Shown here piece by piece: positions 10,571-20,700 of a stretch of 64,000 nt of DNA. The stretch comes from Acidianus ambivalens. Lineage in GTDB: Archaea; Thermoproteota; Thermoprotei_A; Sulfolobales; Sulfolobaceae. Where the stretch lies: assembly GCF_009729015.1 (NCBI RefSeq), contig NZ_CP045482.1:1174001-1238000 (forward strand), in the 5' to 3' direction. Within the stretch, counting starts at the first letter, position 1; the number at the start of each line of letters is the position of its first letter. Made by a program: the position numbers and the translations under genes. The notes under the pieces are model-generated. The model saw only the letters and a list, made by a program, of their open reading frames with translations, had not been told where the DNA came from and searched no databases.

Positions 10571-11209
10571 TTAATCGCCGATGATTAATGTTGGTTCCTT
10601 TTTTAATGCTGATTCCCAGAACATTATTTCAAATCTTACGCTATTCACGAATGGTATAACAAGAGATTCTGAGTATTTTATAGAGTTTAATGCCTCAAGA
10701 ATCGCATCTACTCTTTTTTTATATTCATCAGAGGCATAAAATTCAGCCCATTTTGAATATAATTCATTAGGCGAATCTTTAACGAATTTACCTACTTCAT
10801 AATATCCCCACATGCATGGTGCCCATGCAGCAAGGAATTCTTCCCAGCTTTTGGTAGAATAATAGTACAAGTGGCGTGTATATGCGTAATTAACTAGAGA
10901 ATATCCAGTATTCTGGATCTCTTCATGAGAGATACCAAGTCTTGATAATAGCCAGCTATGAACTTCCATCCCTTTATCTCTAGTATCAAAAATTGATTTC
11001 AGAATCTTTGTAGAATGAGTTAAAGGAGCTAAAGAAGAGGCACGTAACAAGCTTTTTAGCATCATTTCTACATATTTAGAATCTTGAATTAAATAATATC
11101 TAAAAGATTCTAAATCTAGGCTCCCTTCTTTCATCTTAATTACAAATTCGTGTTTAACATAATTTTCCCATAGCTTTCCTGCTTTTTCTCTCAAAATATC
11201 GCTATTCAT
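10571..11209 (-). CDS. tenA: TenA family thiaminase II / aminopyrimidine aminohydrolase
   Basis: A 212-residue all-helical protein of the TenA family, which hydrolyses aminopyrimidines in thiamine salvage. Visible family marks are 'RYYLIQDSKYVEMM' (about 37-50), 'YAYTRHLYYYS' (about 105-116) and the active-site Cys in 'AAWAPCMWGYYEVG' (about 127-140). The conserved Cys puts it in the TenA_C class. Its ATG overlaps the stop of the upstream SDR gene by 4 bases (ATGA), so translation is coupled. A separate ThiN protein is found at 33 kb. Confidence 0.9.
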   Translation of the reverse strand: MNSDILREKAGKLWENYVKHEFVIKMKEGSLDLESFRYYLIQDSKYVEMMLKSLLRASSLAPLTHSTKILKSIFDTRDKGMEVHSWLLSRLGISHEEIQNTGYSLVNYAYTRHLYYYSTKSWEEFLAAWAPCMWGYYEVGKFVKDSPNELYSKWAEFYASDEYKKRVDAILEALNSIKYSESLVIPFVNSVRFEIMFWESALKKEPTLIIGD

Positions 11210-11925
11210 CTTAATCTTGCACCTCCATCAACTGGAATTACAACTCCATTAATCCATTCTGCTTCATCAGTTAATAACCATGTTATAACTCTTGCAAAAT
11301 CTTCTGGCGGAGCTTTCACATCTCCAAGTTTTCTTAGTTTTTTCCAGTCTCTATTAGGTTGAAAATCTCCGTAAATCCAACTAGGCGCAATTCCTACTAC
11401 TCTTATTTGCTTATCTAATAATTCCGAAGCTAAAACTTCTACAGCTTTTGCAGTAGCAGATTTTGAAATTGCGTAGGAAAGCTGATTTGGAAGTGCCTTA
11501 TCTATTCCTCTCATGGCTGATATTAACACAATAGTAGAACCTTCATTAAGATAATTTAATGCTGCAGAAATAATATAAAGTGGATATTTTACATGATTAT
11601 TTATCATTTCGTCTAATCCAGTAAGATTCTCCACATTATCTTCTATATAACCCCCTATGGAAATCACTATTCCATCAAGTTTTCTTTTAATTAATTCGTA
11701 AGATTTACTTAATACGTCTTTTGCAGAGCTAAGATCTACTACTCTCTCCACTATGTAATCAATTTCGCCTAGATTTTTTAACGAGTTAACTATTTCTTGA
11801 AGCTTCTCTTTGTTTCCAGAATTAATAATTACTTTTGCTCCTTCCTTTAGTAAAAAATATGCTAAAGCATAACCTAAACCTTTACTTACACCAACGATTA
11901 GTATTGCCTTATCTTTTAACCTCAT
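11206..11925 (-). CDS. Short-chain dehydrogenase/reductase
   Basis: A 239-residue classical SDR. The Rossmann motif appears as GVSKGLG (residues 12-18), the catalytic Ser in 'TIVLISAMRG' and the YxxxK dyad in 'SYAISKSATAKAVE' (about 148-152); the C-terminus 'WINGVVIPVDGGARLR' is the normal SDR end. The normal NAG motif is replaced near 'ISIGGYIEDN'. It is the first gene of an operon with tenA. Substrate cannot be inferred. Confidence 0.88.
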   Translation of the reverse strand: MRLKDKAILIVGVSKGLGYALAYFLLKEGAKVIINSGNKEKLQEIVNSLKNLGEIDYIVERVVDLSSAKDVLSKSYELIKRKLDGIVISIGGYIEDNVENLTGLDEMINNHVKYPLYIISAALNYLNEGSTIVLISAMRGIDKALPNQLSYAISKSATAKAVEVLASELLDKQIRVVGIAPSWIYGDFQPNRDWKKLRKLGDVKAPPEDFARVITWLLTDEAEWINGVVIPVDGGARLR

Positions 11926-11935
11926 AAAAGTATTT

Positions 11936-13864
11936 TTAGCTCAACTTAGTTTTAAGTAAAAGTTTAATTTTCTCTTTCTCGAAAACGGGCATACTGCATG
12001 TATTACCTATACACACGTAAGCTCTACTTTTTCCTTTATTGTCATTAAGCATAGCTCTTAACGTTGAGTCTAACCTATCTTTAATATCATCAGATATTTT
12101 TTCAACTACTTTTAAAGGATAATATGTAGTTATTGCTTCCTTATGCAAGAGCCCAGCTTTGCCATCCTTTTCATCGACTATAACAACATGAGCTATCCCA
12201 TTTATTATACTACCTGCAGAAAGTAATAATCCAGAGACAAATGAAGGATCAGAATTTACTAACTTAGATAAAATTTTTTCAATTTCAATATCTATTTTAG
12301 ATAGCATTGATAGTTTAAGTATTCCTCTTATTGCCAGGGAATTTGGTGACTCGTTAGGCATGTCTCCATAAGGTAATTCTCCATTTGGCTCTTCAAATCC
12401 GTCAACCTTTAAGAAATCTTTCAGTTTATTGTATAGCTCTAGAGATAATAAATAGTATCTTTCTTCAGCCGTTACCTCATATGCTGAGATTGAGGCCAAT
12501 AATGCAGACGCATAATCTTCTAATAGACCTTCTTTTCCTCCAGTAAGTCTTCTACTTACTATAGGTGTTAAGTTCTTAATAATTTTTAGACCATCATCTA
12601 TTTTTAATGATTGAAATAGAACCTCAGCTAATCTATAATTGGGATAAGAATATGAGTTTGTATCTATTCTAGGCATTTTCCTATTTTTCTGTCTATATTC
12701 AAGCATTCTTCTTCTTAAATCTCTAAGTTTTTGTAAAGTAGTATTAATATCGGCATTTATGAGCTTTTTTGCTTCAGTTAAATCAACTCTTAAAACTTTT
12801 CTACCCTCAATTACTCCACCTTCTTTCCTTAATCCAAAAAGCTTTATTGCTAATTCTGCTTCTTGACCTAAGGCATCTTTTATTTCTTCTTCTGTCCAAG
12901 TGTAATAACCGCCTTCTATACCATCGCTGTCCGCATCTATACTGTTTGAAAAAGCTATGGAATTCTCTAAATCTCTTTTTATAAATTCATAAGTTAAATT
13001 ATAAGCTTCAAGAAATTCAGCTCTTCCGGTTGCCAAGTAACTCAAATAATAATCTTCTAGTAATTCTGCATTATCTATAAGCAACTTTTCAAAATGTGGG
13101 GTTATCCATTCTCTATCTGTAGTGTATCTATGAAATCCTCCACCTACTTGATCAAAGATTCCTCCTTCAAACATTTTAATTAGCGTGAAATTGTTTAATT
13201 TCTTTCCTAAATCATCGCCGGTCCAAGCTGAGTAAGCAAGCATAAATTCATCAACTTTAGGATGAGGGAATTTCATACTTTTGCCTAGTCCGCCATATTC
13301 GAGATCATAGGCAGAAGTTAATAGTGAGAAAGAAGATTCTATTAAATCCTTATTAAGCTGTCCTTCGTTTTCAGTCTTTACTTTTATTGATAGAGGTATC
13401 GACGAATTTAATATCTTATCTCTTTCGTTGTTCCAGATTCTAAGAATCTCATTTAATAGTTTTTTAAACCCAATCCTACCGTAAGAATCCTCCGGAGGAA
13501 AGAAAGTACCACCAAAGAAAACATTACCTTCTGGAGTCATAAATACCGTAAGAGGCCATCCAGATTCTCCAGAGATTTCACTTACTATTAATTGTAATTT
13601 TCTATCAACTTCTGGCATTTCATCCCTATCAACCTTTATTGCAATAAAGTTCTCATTGATAATCTTAGCAATTTCTTGGTTAGAATACGTCTCCTCATCC
13701 ATTACATGGCACCAATGACACCACGCTGCTCCTACATCTACGAGTATTAACTTATTTTCCTTCTTAGCCTTTTCAAATGCCTCTTTTGACCAAGGTAACC
13801 AATTTACTGGCTGATTTGAAGCCTCTCTTAAATATAAACTTTCAGAATTTGCTAGGCTATTCAC
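11936..13864 (-). CDS. YyaL/SPATA20-type thioredoxin-domain protein (DUF255)
   Basis: A 642-residue protein of the widespread YyaL family: an N-terminal DUF255 thioredoxin fold with a CHWC active-site motif ('AAWCHWCHVMDEETYS', about residues 44-59), 'FIAIKVDRDEMPEVDR' and 'GWPLTVFMTPEG..FFGGTFFP', followed by an (alpha/alpha)6-barrel of about 450 residues resembling N-acylglucosamine epimerase/cellobiose epimerase folds ('DSDGIEGGYYTWTEEE', 'GLLEDYA'). The biochemical role of the family is not settled. Lies 10 bases upstream of the SDR gene, probably in the same transcription unit. Confidence 0.9.
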   Translation of the reverse strand: MNSLANSESLYLREASNQPVNWLPWSKEAFEKAKKENKLILVDVGAAWCHWCHVMDEETYSNQEIAKIINENFIAIKVDRDEMPEVDRKLQLIVSEISGESGWPLTVFMTPEGNVFFGGTFFPPEDSYGRIGFKKLLNEILRIWNNERDKILNSSIPLSIKVKTENEGQLNKDLIESSFSLLTSAYDLEYGGLGKSMKFPHPKVDEFMLAYSAWTGDDLGKKLNNFTLIKMFEGGIFDQVGGGFHRYTTDREWITPHFEKLLIDNAELLEDYYLSYLATGRAEFLEAYNLTYEFIKRDLENSIAFSNSIDADSDGIEGGYYTWTEEEIKDALGQEAELAIKLFGLRKEGGVIEGRKVLRVDLTEAKKLINADINTTLQKLRDLRRRMLEYRQKNRKMPRIDTNSYSYPNYRLAEVLFQSLKIDDGLKIIKNLTPIVSRRLTGGKEGLLEDYASALLASISAYEVTAEERYYLLSLELYNKLKDFLKVDGFEEPNGELPYGDMPNESPNSLAIRGILKLSMLSKIDIEIEKILSKLVNSDPSFVSGLLLSAGSIINGIAHVVIVDEKDGKAGLLHKEAITTYYPLKVVEKISDDIKDRLDSTLRAMLNDNKGKSRAYVCIGNTCSMPVFEKEKIKLLLKTKLS

Positions 13865-13894
13865 TGTATAATGTTGTTAAAATAAAGTTAAAAG

Positions 13895-14548
13895 TTAAGT
13901 TGGACTCTGTTTTCTTTTAATGTAAATATAAAATCCACCTAAAATTACTAGTAGCCCTATGCCTAGAAAATTTACTGAAGAGAATGTAGAAGACTTAGCT
14001 TTTCCGAAATAAGCTATTACACATGTGTTATTACTTGCGATTATCCACATAGTTGGGTATGTGTAGTTATTATTCCAACTTATGAAAGACTCACCGTTTG
14101 TTCCCCTCGCGTTTAAGGTTAATAAGCTTCCATATAGTACTTTTAATTTAGTAGATTGATTAATAATTTCCTTGCTACCGTTTTGGAAATTAATTATTAC
14201 TTTCCCAGTTCCATTAATTTTTATGTTTATCCAAACATATATTGGAAATGTCCTTATTATTATTTTACTTAAATTAGCAGGGTTAAATGTTATTGAGGAT
14301 ACGTTCTTACCATTTATCGAAATATTGTAACCTATTATAGACTCATATGCAGTTATAGTAACTGAAGTATTAGGAAGATATAAGGTTTTATTTCCAGTTA
14401 TTAACTCTATATGATTACAATATTCTACAACAACGGAAATTCCTTTACCTTGTAAAAGAATATTTACTACGTAAGTAGAACTTGTTCCTAACACGGTATT
14501 GGTTCCTATTAAAAATATCAGCATTAACGTTGCTATTTTCCTAATCAT
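13895..14548 (-). CDS. Secreted, C-terminally membrane-anchored protein of unknown function
   Basis: A 217-residue protein with a clear signal sequence (basic MIRK start, hydrophobic core 6-18, small residues near 20-24), a Thr/Ser/Asn-rich extracellular beta-type domain (25-185) with many N-x-S/T sequons, and a C-terminal transmembrane helix (about 190-210) followed by a basic tail. Such architecture is common for Sulfolobales cell-surface proteins. The segment 'GESFISWNNNYTYPTMWIIASNNT' resembles PEGA/thermopsin-associated beta repeats, but I cannot assign it firmly. Confidence 0.6.
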   Translation of the reverse strand: MIRKIATLMLIFLIGTNTVLGTSSTYVVNILLQGKGISVVVEYCNHIELITGNKTLYLPNTSVTITAYESIIGYNISINGKNVSSITFNPANLSKIIIRTFPIYVWINIKINGTGKVIINFQNGSKEIINQSTKLKVLYGSLLTLNARGTNGESFISWNNNYTYPTMWIIASNNTCVIAYFGKAKSSTFSSVNFLGIGLLVILGGFYIYIKRKQSPT

Positions 14549-14620
14549 AGCCTTTGATTTATAATAAAATAAAAGGAGAGAAAGGTGAAAGTCTTTTAAA
14601 CATTCCTGCTTATAATAAGA

Positions 14621-14678
14621 TCAAATGAAGACCTCAACCTAACCTGAAGAGTGATGACGGGTTGTTCCTCCTGATTGA
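14621..14678 (+). ncRNA. C/D box methylation-guide sRNA
   Basis: Boxes and spacing are textbook: C box ATGAAGA (14625-14631), 12-nt guide, D' CTGA (14644-14647), 3-nt spacer, C' GTGATGA (14651-14657), 13-nt guide, D CTGA (14671-14674). ATCAA before C and TTGAT after D form a 5-bp terminal stem. A TATA box TTTTAAA (14594-14600) sits about 25 bases before the predicted 5' end. Only the fifth base of the C box deviates from RUGAUGA. Predicted targets are GUUAGGUUGAGG and GAGGAACAACCCG; I could not place them in rRNA or tRNA from memory. Confidence 0.78.
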
Positions 14679-14720
14679 TTGGTATTATTTTTGTATATAG
14701 ATAAATGTCAATTAATCGTC

Positions 14721-15617
14721 ATGTTTATTGTGAAAGTATTACTTGGAATTCCAGATGAGAGAATCCCGATATGGGAATTAGGTACTCCTTTAATGATTAA
14801 TCAACTTGTTTGGGATAGTATTCCTTGGGATAACGAAACTTGGGTAGATAGTGGTGGTTATCAAATAATGGTTAAAGGGTTTTCTCTTCAAGTTGATGCG
14901 GTATTAAAGAAATATCTTTCTCTCCATGCTGATAATTTCATGAGTTTGGACGTGCCGTCATTTTGTACAGACGTAAATGAGATAAATTTTAAGAATTTTG
15001 AATATTTATATGGAAAAATAAATGTAATGCCAATAATTCATGCCTATACTCCAGACGGTATAGAGAAAGCGGTAGAATTCTATTCTCAATATACAGATAA
15101 GATAGCTTATGGTGGTATCGTTCCGCCATCATTAAGTGGTAGTAAAAAGATAGTTATCATAATCTATCATTACTTAAGAAGAAAAGTGAAATACCTTCAC
15201 GTCCTTGGTGCAGGTTCGCCATATATGAGAGAATTATTCTTCAATGCGGATAGTGTAGATACTGCGACTTATAGGATAAAAGCCAGTCGTGGTTTAGTAA
15301 TAATTCCAGGAAAAGGTGAAAGATATGTTGGAGATAGAAAAATCGTATGGAAGGCCAAAAGGGCTACCGACGAGGATATAGAATTACTATTAAACTTTCT
15401 TGAGAAAACTAGGTTTCCTTACAAAGTTGATTTAAAAAACTGGATAAGTAGGGCCCTTATAAACGCTTGGGTATTACTAAATTCCAAATATGAGGAGCCT
15501 AACTATTTAATAGATTTTTCAAGGAAAGTTGATAAAATGGGTTCAGACTATTTAAAAGGCGAAATTGAGGAAATGTGTAATGCAGTGTCCTCCTCTTTCA
15601 GGACCGCCAATAATTAA
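14721..15617 (+). CDS. TGT-domain protein, N-terminal half of a split ArcS/TgtA2-like enzyme
   Basis: The protein has the TIM-barrel signature of tRNA-guanine transglycosylases: 'VDSGGYQIM' (about residues 37-45), 'FMSLDVPSF', 'YGGIVPPSL' and 'LHVLGAGSP..RELFFNADSVDTATY'. The zinc ligands (CxCxxC-H) and a PUA domain of a true archaeosine TGT are absent, as in the ArcS/TgtA2 paralogue. ArcS adds lysine to preQ0 in tRNA during archaeosine formation. The frame is open from 14679, but ATG 14721 fits a preceding TATA-like GTATATAG and the start of homology. It overlaps the next gene by 38 bases; the two together would equal one ArcS polypeptide without PUA. Confidence 0.7.
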   Translation: MFIVKVLLGIPDERIPIWELGTPLMINQLVWDSIPWDNETWVDSGGYQIMVKGFSLQVDAVLKKYLSLHADNFMSLDVPSFCTDVNEINFKNFEYLYGKINVMPIIHAYTPDGIEKAVEFYSQYTDKIAYGGIVPPSLSGSKKIVIIIYHYLRRKVKYLHVLGAGSPYMRELFFNADSVDTATYRIKASRGLVIIPGKGERYVGDRKIVWKAKRATDEDIELLLNFLEKTRFPYKVDLKNWISRALINAWVLLNSKYEEPNYLIDFSRKVDKMGSDYLKGEIEEMCNAVSSSFRTANN

Positions 15618-16104
15618 AAAGGATGGTGTAGATCTATTTAAAAATCCCATAGTTAGGAAATGGTATGATTTCTTTCTAGAGAATTGGCAGTCCAAAAAAG
15701 AGATAGCTTTCCTATTACCTTGCACTTCAGTTAAACCATATAATAGGTCTCCTACTCATAAGTTAGCTTATTCTATAGCTAAGGATAAAGATTATATTCA
15801 ATTTTATTCAGTATCGGAACCAATGTTGCTTGTTCCTAGGGAATATGAAGAGTGTTATCCATTTAATTCCTATGATTATCCTCCATCAATGATGACAGAG
15901 GAAGAGAAGAACGAGTTTGTTGACCTTCTCTCCATTATGCTTAAAAAAATATCTTTTCAACATAAAAGAATAGTTGCAGTATTACCAAAGCATCACTATA
16001 ATATAGTAAGCAGAGCGTCAGAAAAAGTAGGCATTAAAATAGAAATGCATCCTTATGGTAGATTAGCCTTTAAAACTATAAGTGATGTATTAAAATCATT
16101 ATAA
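15580..16104 (+). CDS. ArcS signature-domain protein (DUF5591-like), second half of a split ArcS/TgtA2
   Basis: A 174-residue protein centred on 'LPCTSVKPYNRSPTH' (about residues 45-59), the PC-x3-KPY-x2-S-x2-H motif that marks the ArcS/TgtA2 family and contains its catalytic residues. It also has 'FYSVSEPMLLVPREYEE' and a C-terminal alpha/beta region 'AVLPKHHYNIV'. The frame is open upstream (TTG 15565), but ATG 15580 (MQCPP) is the likelier start. It overlaps the TGT-domain gene and precedes the HerA-like gene by 47 bases. An independent role in modifying another nucleic acid cannot be excluded. Confidence 0.72.
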   Translation: MQCPPLSGPPIIKKDGVDLFKNPIVRKWYDFFLENWQSKKEIAFLLPCTSVKPYNRSPTHKLAYSIAKDKDYIQFYSVSEPMLLVPREYEECYPFNSYDYPPSMMTEEEKNEFVDLLSIMLKKISFQHKRIVAVLPKHHYNIVSRASEKVGIKIEMHPYGRLAFKTISDVLKSL

Positions 16105-16120
16105 TTTCAAGCCAAGTACC

Positions 16121-16128
16121 TTTTAATT
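16121..16128 (+). promoter_or_regulatory. TATA box of the HerA-NurA-like cassette
   Basis: TTTTAATT is centred about 27 bases before the ATG at 16152, giving the four-gene cassette its own promoter downstream of the ArcS-like pair. Confidence 0.6.
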
Positions 16129-16151
16129 GATCTTTATTAATCATATTAACT

Positions 16152-17771
16152 ATGTTAGCAGAAGGTAAGACTATAGGTATAGTATTACAGAAAAGTGAGG
16201 CCAATTCCATTCAAGGATTGATATCTCCAGAATATGAGGTCAGTCCTGGTCAATTATTCCTTATTAAGGATAATAATAAGTTATCATTAGCCAGATTGGA
16301 GAATTATGAATACATTAATGAATTTTATGATGAGAAAATTCCTATAGTAAAGAATATTCTTTCTGAAAATACCTCCTTTGACTTACTAAATATGAATACA
16401 GTAATTAAAACTGAAATGAGTATAATAAAACGATACGGGCATAATTCTTCTCCCATGCCTGGTTCTTTAATAAAAGCTCTTCCAGAAGAAAAAGACGAGA
16501 ATTTTTTATCAGAATTTTATGGTGTAAAAAACGCTACAGATTATGTGAAATATGGAAGATTAGCCGGTTCAGATATACCGTTATTATTAGATCTTAACGC
16601 AGTTACAATGCATGTAGGCATCTTTGGAGAAACTGGAAGTGGTAAAAGTTATGATATGAGATATTTAATTTATCTACTTTCTAACCTGAAAATAATGGGT
16701 AAGAGCACTGCTTTGCCAATGATAATAATTGATGCTAACGGAGATTATGCTGATTTTGCTACAATAAACATGGATTTAGTTTCTGGGGGTAGGAAATGGA
16801 TCAAGAAATATGTAATAAGAGAACCTAAGAGCGATACTGAGACTAGGCTTACTATTGACTTAAGTCTATTTACTCCAAAAGATTTGGCAGATTTTATTAT
16901 TTCCCTTAAGTATGGAGGAAATGAAATAAATTCACTGCAATCAAATCTGTTAGATTATGTTATTTCACAACATGATCAAAAGGAATATAATAACCTATTA
17001 GGCAAGGAGGAAGGAATAAGCTTAATTCAACAGGAAATTTCTTCAAATCAAAATCTTAAGGAACTAGGCTTCAGCAGTAGTACTGCAAGAGCTGTAATAA
17101 GCGCTTTGGAAATTTTTAAAGATAGAATAATAAAAAGATATAAATTAGTAAGTAATTCCTCATCAATAAATGAACAAATCTTAGACGTTATATGGAAAGA
17201 AAAAGGCTTAGCAATAATCGATTTTTCAGCAGATGGTTCTCCTGGAGTTGATATTCCTACTAAGCAATTAATAGTGAGTTATATATCAAGGCTCTTATTA
17301 AACTATTTAACAAAAGCAAAGTACTCTGGCTCACAAAGGCTAATTGCCTTCGTAATAGAAGAAGCGCAAAATTATATTCCTTCAAACGATTATCCTATTT
17401 CTGCAAATATAACAAAGGAAGCATTAGTTACACTTGCAACACAAGGCAGAAAGTTTGGTGTCTCATTATTCCTAGTAAGTCAAAGGCCTGCATTTGTTGA
17501 TAAATACGTGTTATCAATGCTAAATACCTTCTTCTTTCACAGAATATATCATGAAGACTTAAAATACGTAATGTCAGCATCTGGCGGTCTTCCAGAATCT
17601 TTAGCTAAAGGATTAACGTCATTGGATACGGGTTATGTTATAGTTTCTGGTTTGATGTCAGCACTTAAAGTTCCGGCGTTAGTAAGAATACCTTGGGATC
17701 CTAGGTTAGGGTCATACGCAGGAAGTGTAGAAAGAATTGATAGGGTTTTAATTGAAGATTCATCTAAATGA
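16152..17771 (+). CDS. HerA/FtsK-superfamily ATPase
   Basis: A 539-residue HerA-like hexameric translocase. The N-terminal 130 residues form a HAS-barrel-like domain; the RecA-type core has Walker A GETGSGKS (about 158-166), the 'IIDANGDY' strand (about 193-200), Walker B 'AFVIEEAQNY' (about 399-408), the Q-containing 'ATQGRKFGVSLFLVSQRP' sensor region and 'LNTFFFHRI'. HerA pumps DNA and activates the NurA nuclease in end resection. This copy is not beside mre11-rad50; it leads a cassette with a large ATPase, a coiled-coil protein and a NurA-like nuclease, so it is probably a paralogue of the resection HerA. ATGA overlap with the next gene. Confidence 0.88.
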   Translation: MLAEGKTIGIVLQKSEANSIQGLISPEYEVSPGQLFLIKDNNKLSLARLENYEYINEFYDEKIPIVKNILSENTSFDLLNMNTVIKTEMSIIKRYGHNSSPMPGSLIKALPEEKDENFLSEFYGVKNATDYVKYGRLAGSDIPLLLDLNAVTMHVGIFGETGSGKSYDMRYLIYLLSNLKIMGKSTALPMIIIDANGDYADFATINMDLVSGGRKWIKKYVIREPKSDTETRLTIDLSLFTPKDLADFIISLKYGGNEINSLQSNLLDYVISQHDQKEYNNLLGKEEGISLIQQEISSNQNLKELGFSSSTARAVISALEIFKDRIIKRYKLVSNSSSINEQILDVIWKEKGLAIIDFSADGSPGVDIPTKQLIVSYISRLLLNYLTKAKYSGSQRLIAFVIEEAQNYIPSNDYPISANITKEALVTLATQGRKFGVSLFLVSQRPAFVDKYVLSMLNTFFFHRIYHEDLKYVMSASGGLPESLAKGLTSLDTGYVIVSGLMSALKVPALVRIPWDPRLGSYAGSVERIDRVLIEDSSK

Positions 17772-20700
17772 CTTGCAATTATCGAATAAGTGAGACTGCA
17801 GCAGACTCTAAATCCCTTTATGACCTATATTTATGTATATCATCTAAGACTAGGTATATAGATAGGTTAAAGTTCTTTAGACAAATAGGCTGGGAAATAA
17901 AGAGACTTGAAAGCCCTAGAGAATCACCAGAAATAATTGCAGTATTAGCAGATTGGGGTCAAGGTAAAACTAGTTTCTTTAACATTATAGAGGAAGCATT
18001 AAAATCTAGAAAAATAAATATATATAAAGATTCTTTTGTAAATATACTTAAAAAAGAAAAGGGAGATATAACTTTTATAAAAGATTATCCGGTAGTTCTT
18101 ATTGACGAGATAGAATCTGGAGTAGACTTTGCTGTATACAGACAATACCAAGATTATATAAGGGATTTCTGGATATCACTAAAGGAGCTGGCTAATTCTA
18201 AAGGCAATAATATAGTATATTTGTCTACAACTCCGAGCGCCTATTCAAAAGTGTTCGGAGTAGGTGGTCAAATAAATTCATTATTTCCAGAAACTTATTA
18301 TTCATTTATACAAAGGATAAAAACAATTCAAATAATGCCACCATCAAAGCTGGAATTTCTAGCAATGATTGATTGCCTTCTTGACTATAATGAAAAAGAT
18401 AAGGAGATTCTACAGTATTTAGATCTACCCTATTGGGTAATTAGTCAAGAAAGGAGAAAATATGCAAGGTTCTTTAATGATATACTTTGTAAGTCTTTCG
18501 AATTTAAAGATCCAATAGAGCAACTGTTCAAAGAAATTTCTATAGCTACCGACTTAAACGATGAAGGTGAAACTTTAAGGAATCTTGTCATAGAGCTTGA
18601 GAATAAAATGGATAAAGATGAAATAAGGAAATTTCATAAGGTTTTACTGAGTAGAATTTTCACTGATAAAAATTTAATTATAAAAGAATTAGAAGGCCAT
18701 ATTGTTAAAGGCTTTCTAGTAGACTTTCCTAGTTGGGTAGAAGTAACTAAGGAATATAAGATACCTCAGGATATTGAGGATTTCTTAATATTTTACTCTG
18801 GCTCATCCGAATTTGATAAGAGTATAAACGTCTTTGTCTCTAGTGACGTAAATAAGGTTATTTATGAGGGAATAAATGTAGATCTTTCTGATGTATATAA
18901 GAAGCTAAAGGTTAAATCAAAAGGAGAAGCTTACGCTTTAGAATGGGGATATTATGAGTCCCTAGTAAACACTAACGTTGGAGGATTAATAGTAGATTTT
19001 AAAAGTAGGGAAATAAAAGAGAAAGCTCTAAAATTTGTTAATGACAGCCTATTAGATATAGAAAAAGAAGTAGATTCTTTTATTATTTTTCTAAATGAAA
19101 TAGGCTTGAAGTTTAATCAAAAATATATCGCTAAAAATATTAGAATAATAGAATGCGATATAGGAAACTCTGTGACTGTAAATCTAGTTATTTATAAACC
19201 TACAGGGAGGGAAGAAAGTATAATAAAAGAAATCTTAAATGAGTATGATGGAATAATTCATGGAGTAATATTTCTAGGTAAAAGTAATGAGGATTTAAGT
19301 AAATACTCAGTAATTCGAGCTGAAATAGAGCTATTCACTCCTATTAAAAGGCAATTACTCTACTTGCTCTTCTCAAGTTTAAACCCAGATCTTACTAGAG
19401 TAAGAAAAGATGTTCTAGACATAAAATTAGGCGAGTTAAAGAGGGAAATAAACGACGTAATGAGTAAAATTTTACAAAAGGTTACAATTCAACAATTACC
19501 TTTAACAAAGGGAAATAAAAGGCCTATACAATCTTTAAATTGGGTATTATTCTCTCCTTCAATTTATCCAGATAATTATCAGAATGTGTTTGTGAAAGTA
19601 AATCAAATAGTTAACGAAAAATTTAGAATCTTCGGAAGCAAGCAGTTCCATTTGGAAGATATAGAAACTTCAGCTGCTCTAAAGGATGATATTATTACTT
19701 ATCTCTCAGAAAACGGAATAATAAATTCTAAAGATGGAGGAGAAATCATATATTATGACGATCTAGCAGGGCAAAAAATTAAGGACTTCTCCTCAACTCT
19801 GGTAGGCTATTTAAGGCAGAAAGAGCTTAATATTGAAAATTTGATAGCAGAATATATTTATTACTTAAGCGAAATAAAAAATGTTAAACCAAAATTAATT
19901 CAGATAACTGGAAAGATATTCGGAAAGTCTCCTACAGTGGAATTTTTATTATATTCGTCAGTTACAACTGGGGAGATAATAAATTACGTTGATGATAAAG
20001 ATAAGCTAATTAAAGATCTTATAGAGCAGGTAGATAGACGCATCGACGAAATTAAGTCTGAGGATTTGAATGAGGGATACTTTATAACTGTTAAGAAAAG
20101 AGATGCTGGAATAAGAAGCTTAAAGGATATGAAAGATTCTATTATGGAATATTATAATCAGTTGAAGCTTGCAATTAAAAATGGCGACTATAGGAATCAG
20201 CTAAGGCTTGTTTTTTTGATATTAACGTTATATTCTCTATTTAAAGAATTTATAAATCAGACAATAAATGCGCAAAACGAAATTACTAAAATAAAATCAT
20301 ACATGCTAGCGAAGCTAGATGTAATAAGCAAAGCTAAGAGAATGCTAGGAATTAATGAAGAGCTAGAAGAAGAAAAGGAGATTAATGAAATTCTGGATTA
20401 TTTGGAATCTGGAAAGATATTAAATGAGTTCTATGAGCTTATAGAAAGAACTACCAAGACTAAGAGAAACGAGGAGTTAATGAATTTTATTGATACTATA
20501 AAGAAAATATCTAATAATGAAGACAATGACAACTTACACTTAATTATTTGGGAAATATACAAGGCAAGTATAGATGGAACTCCTTTACCTTTCTTTGATG
20601 AACTAAAAAACACTACGATCTATAGGTATAGCGAGAGACTTAGGGAAATAGGATCAAATCTTATGAGGCTTCAAGCAGAAATTGAGTCTATAGAGAAAAT

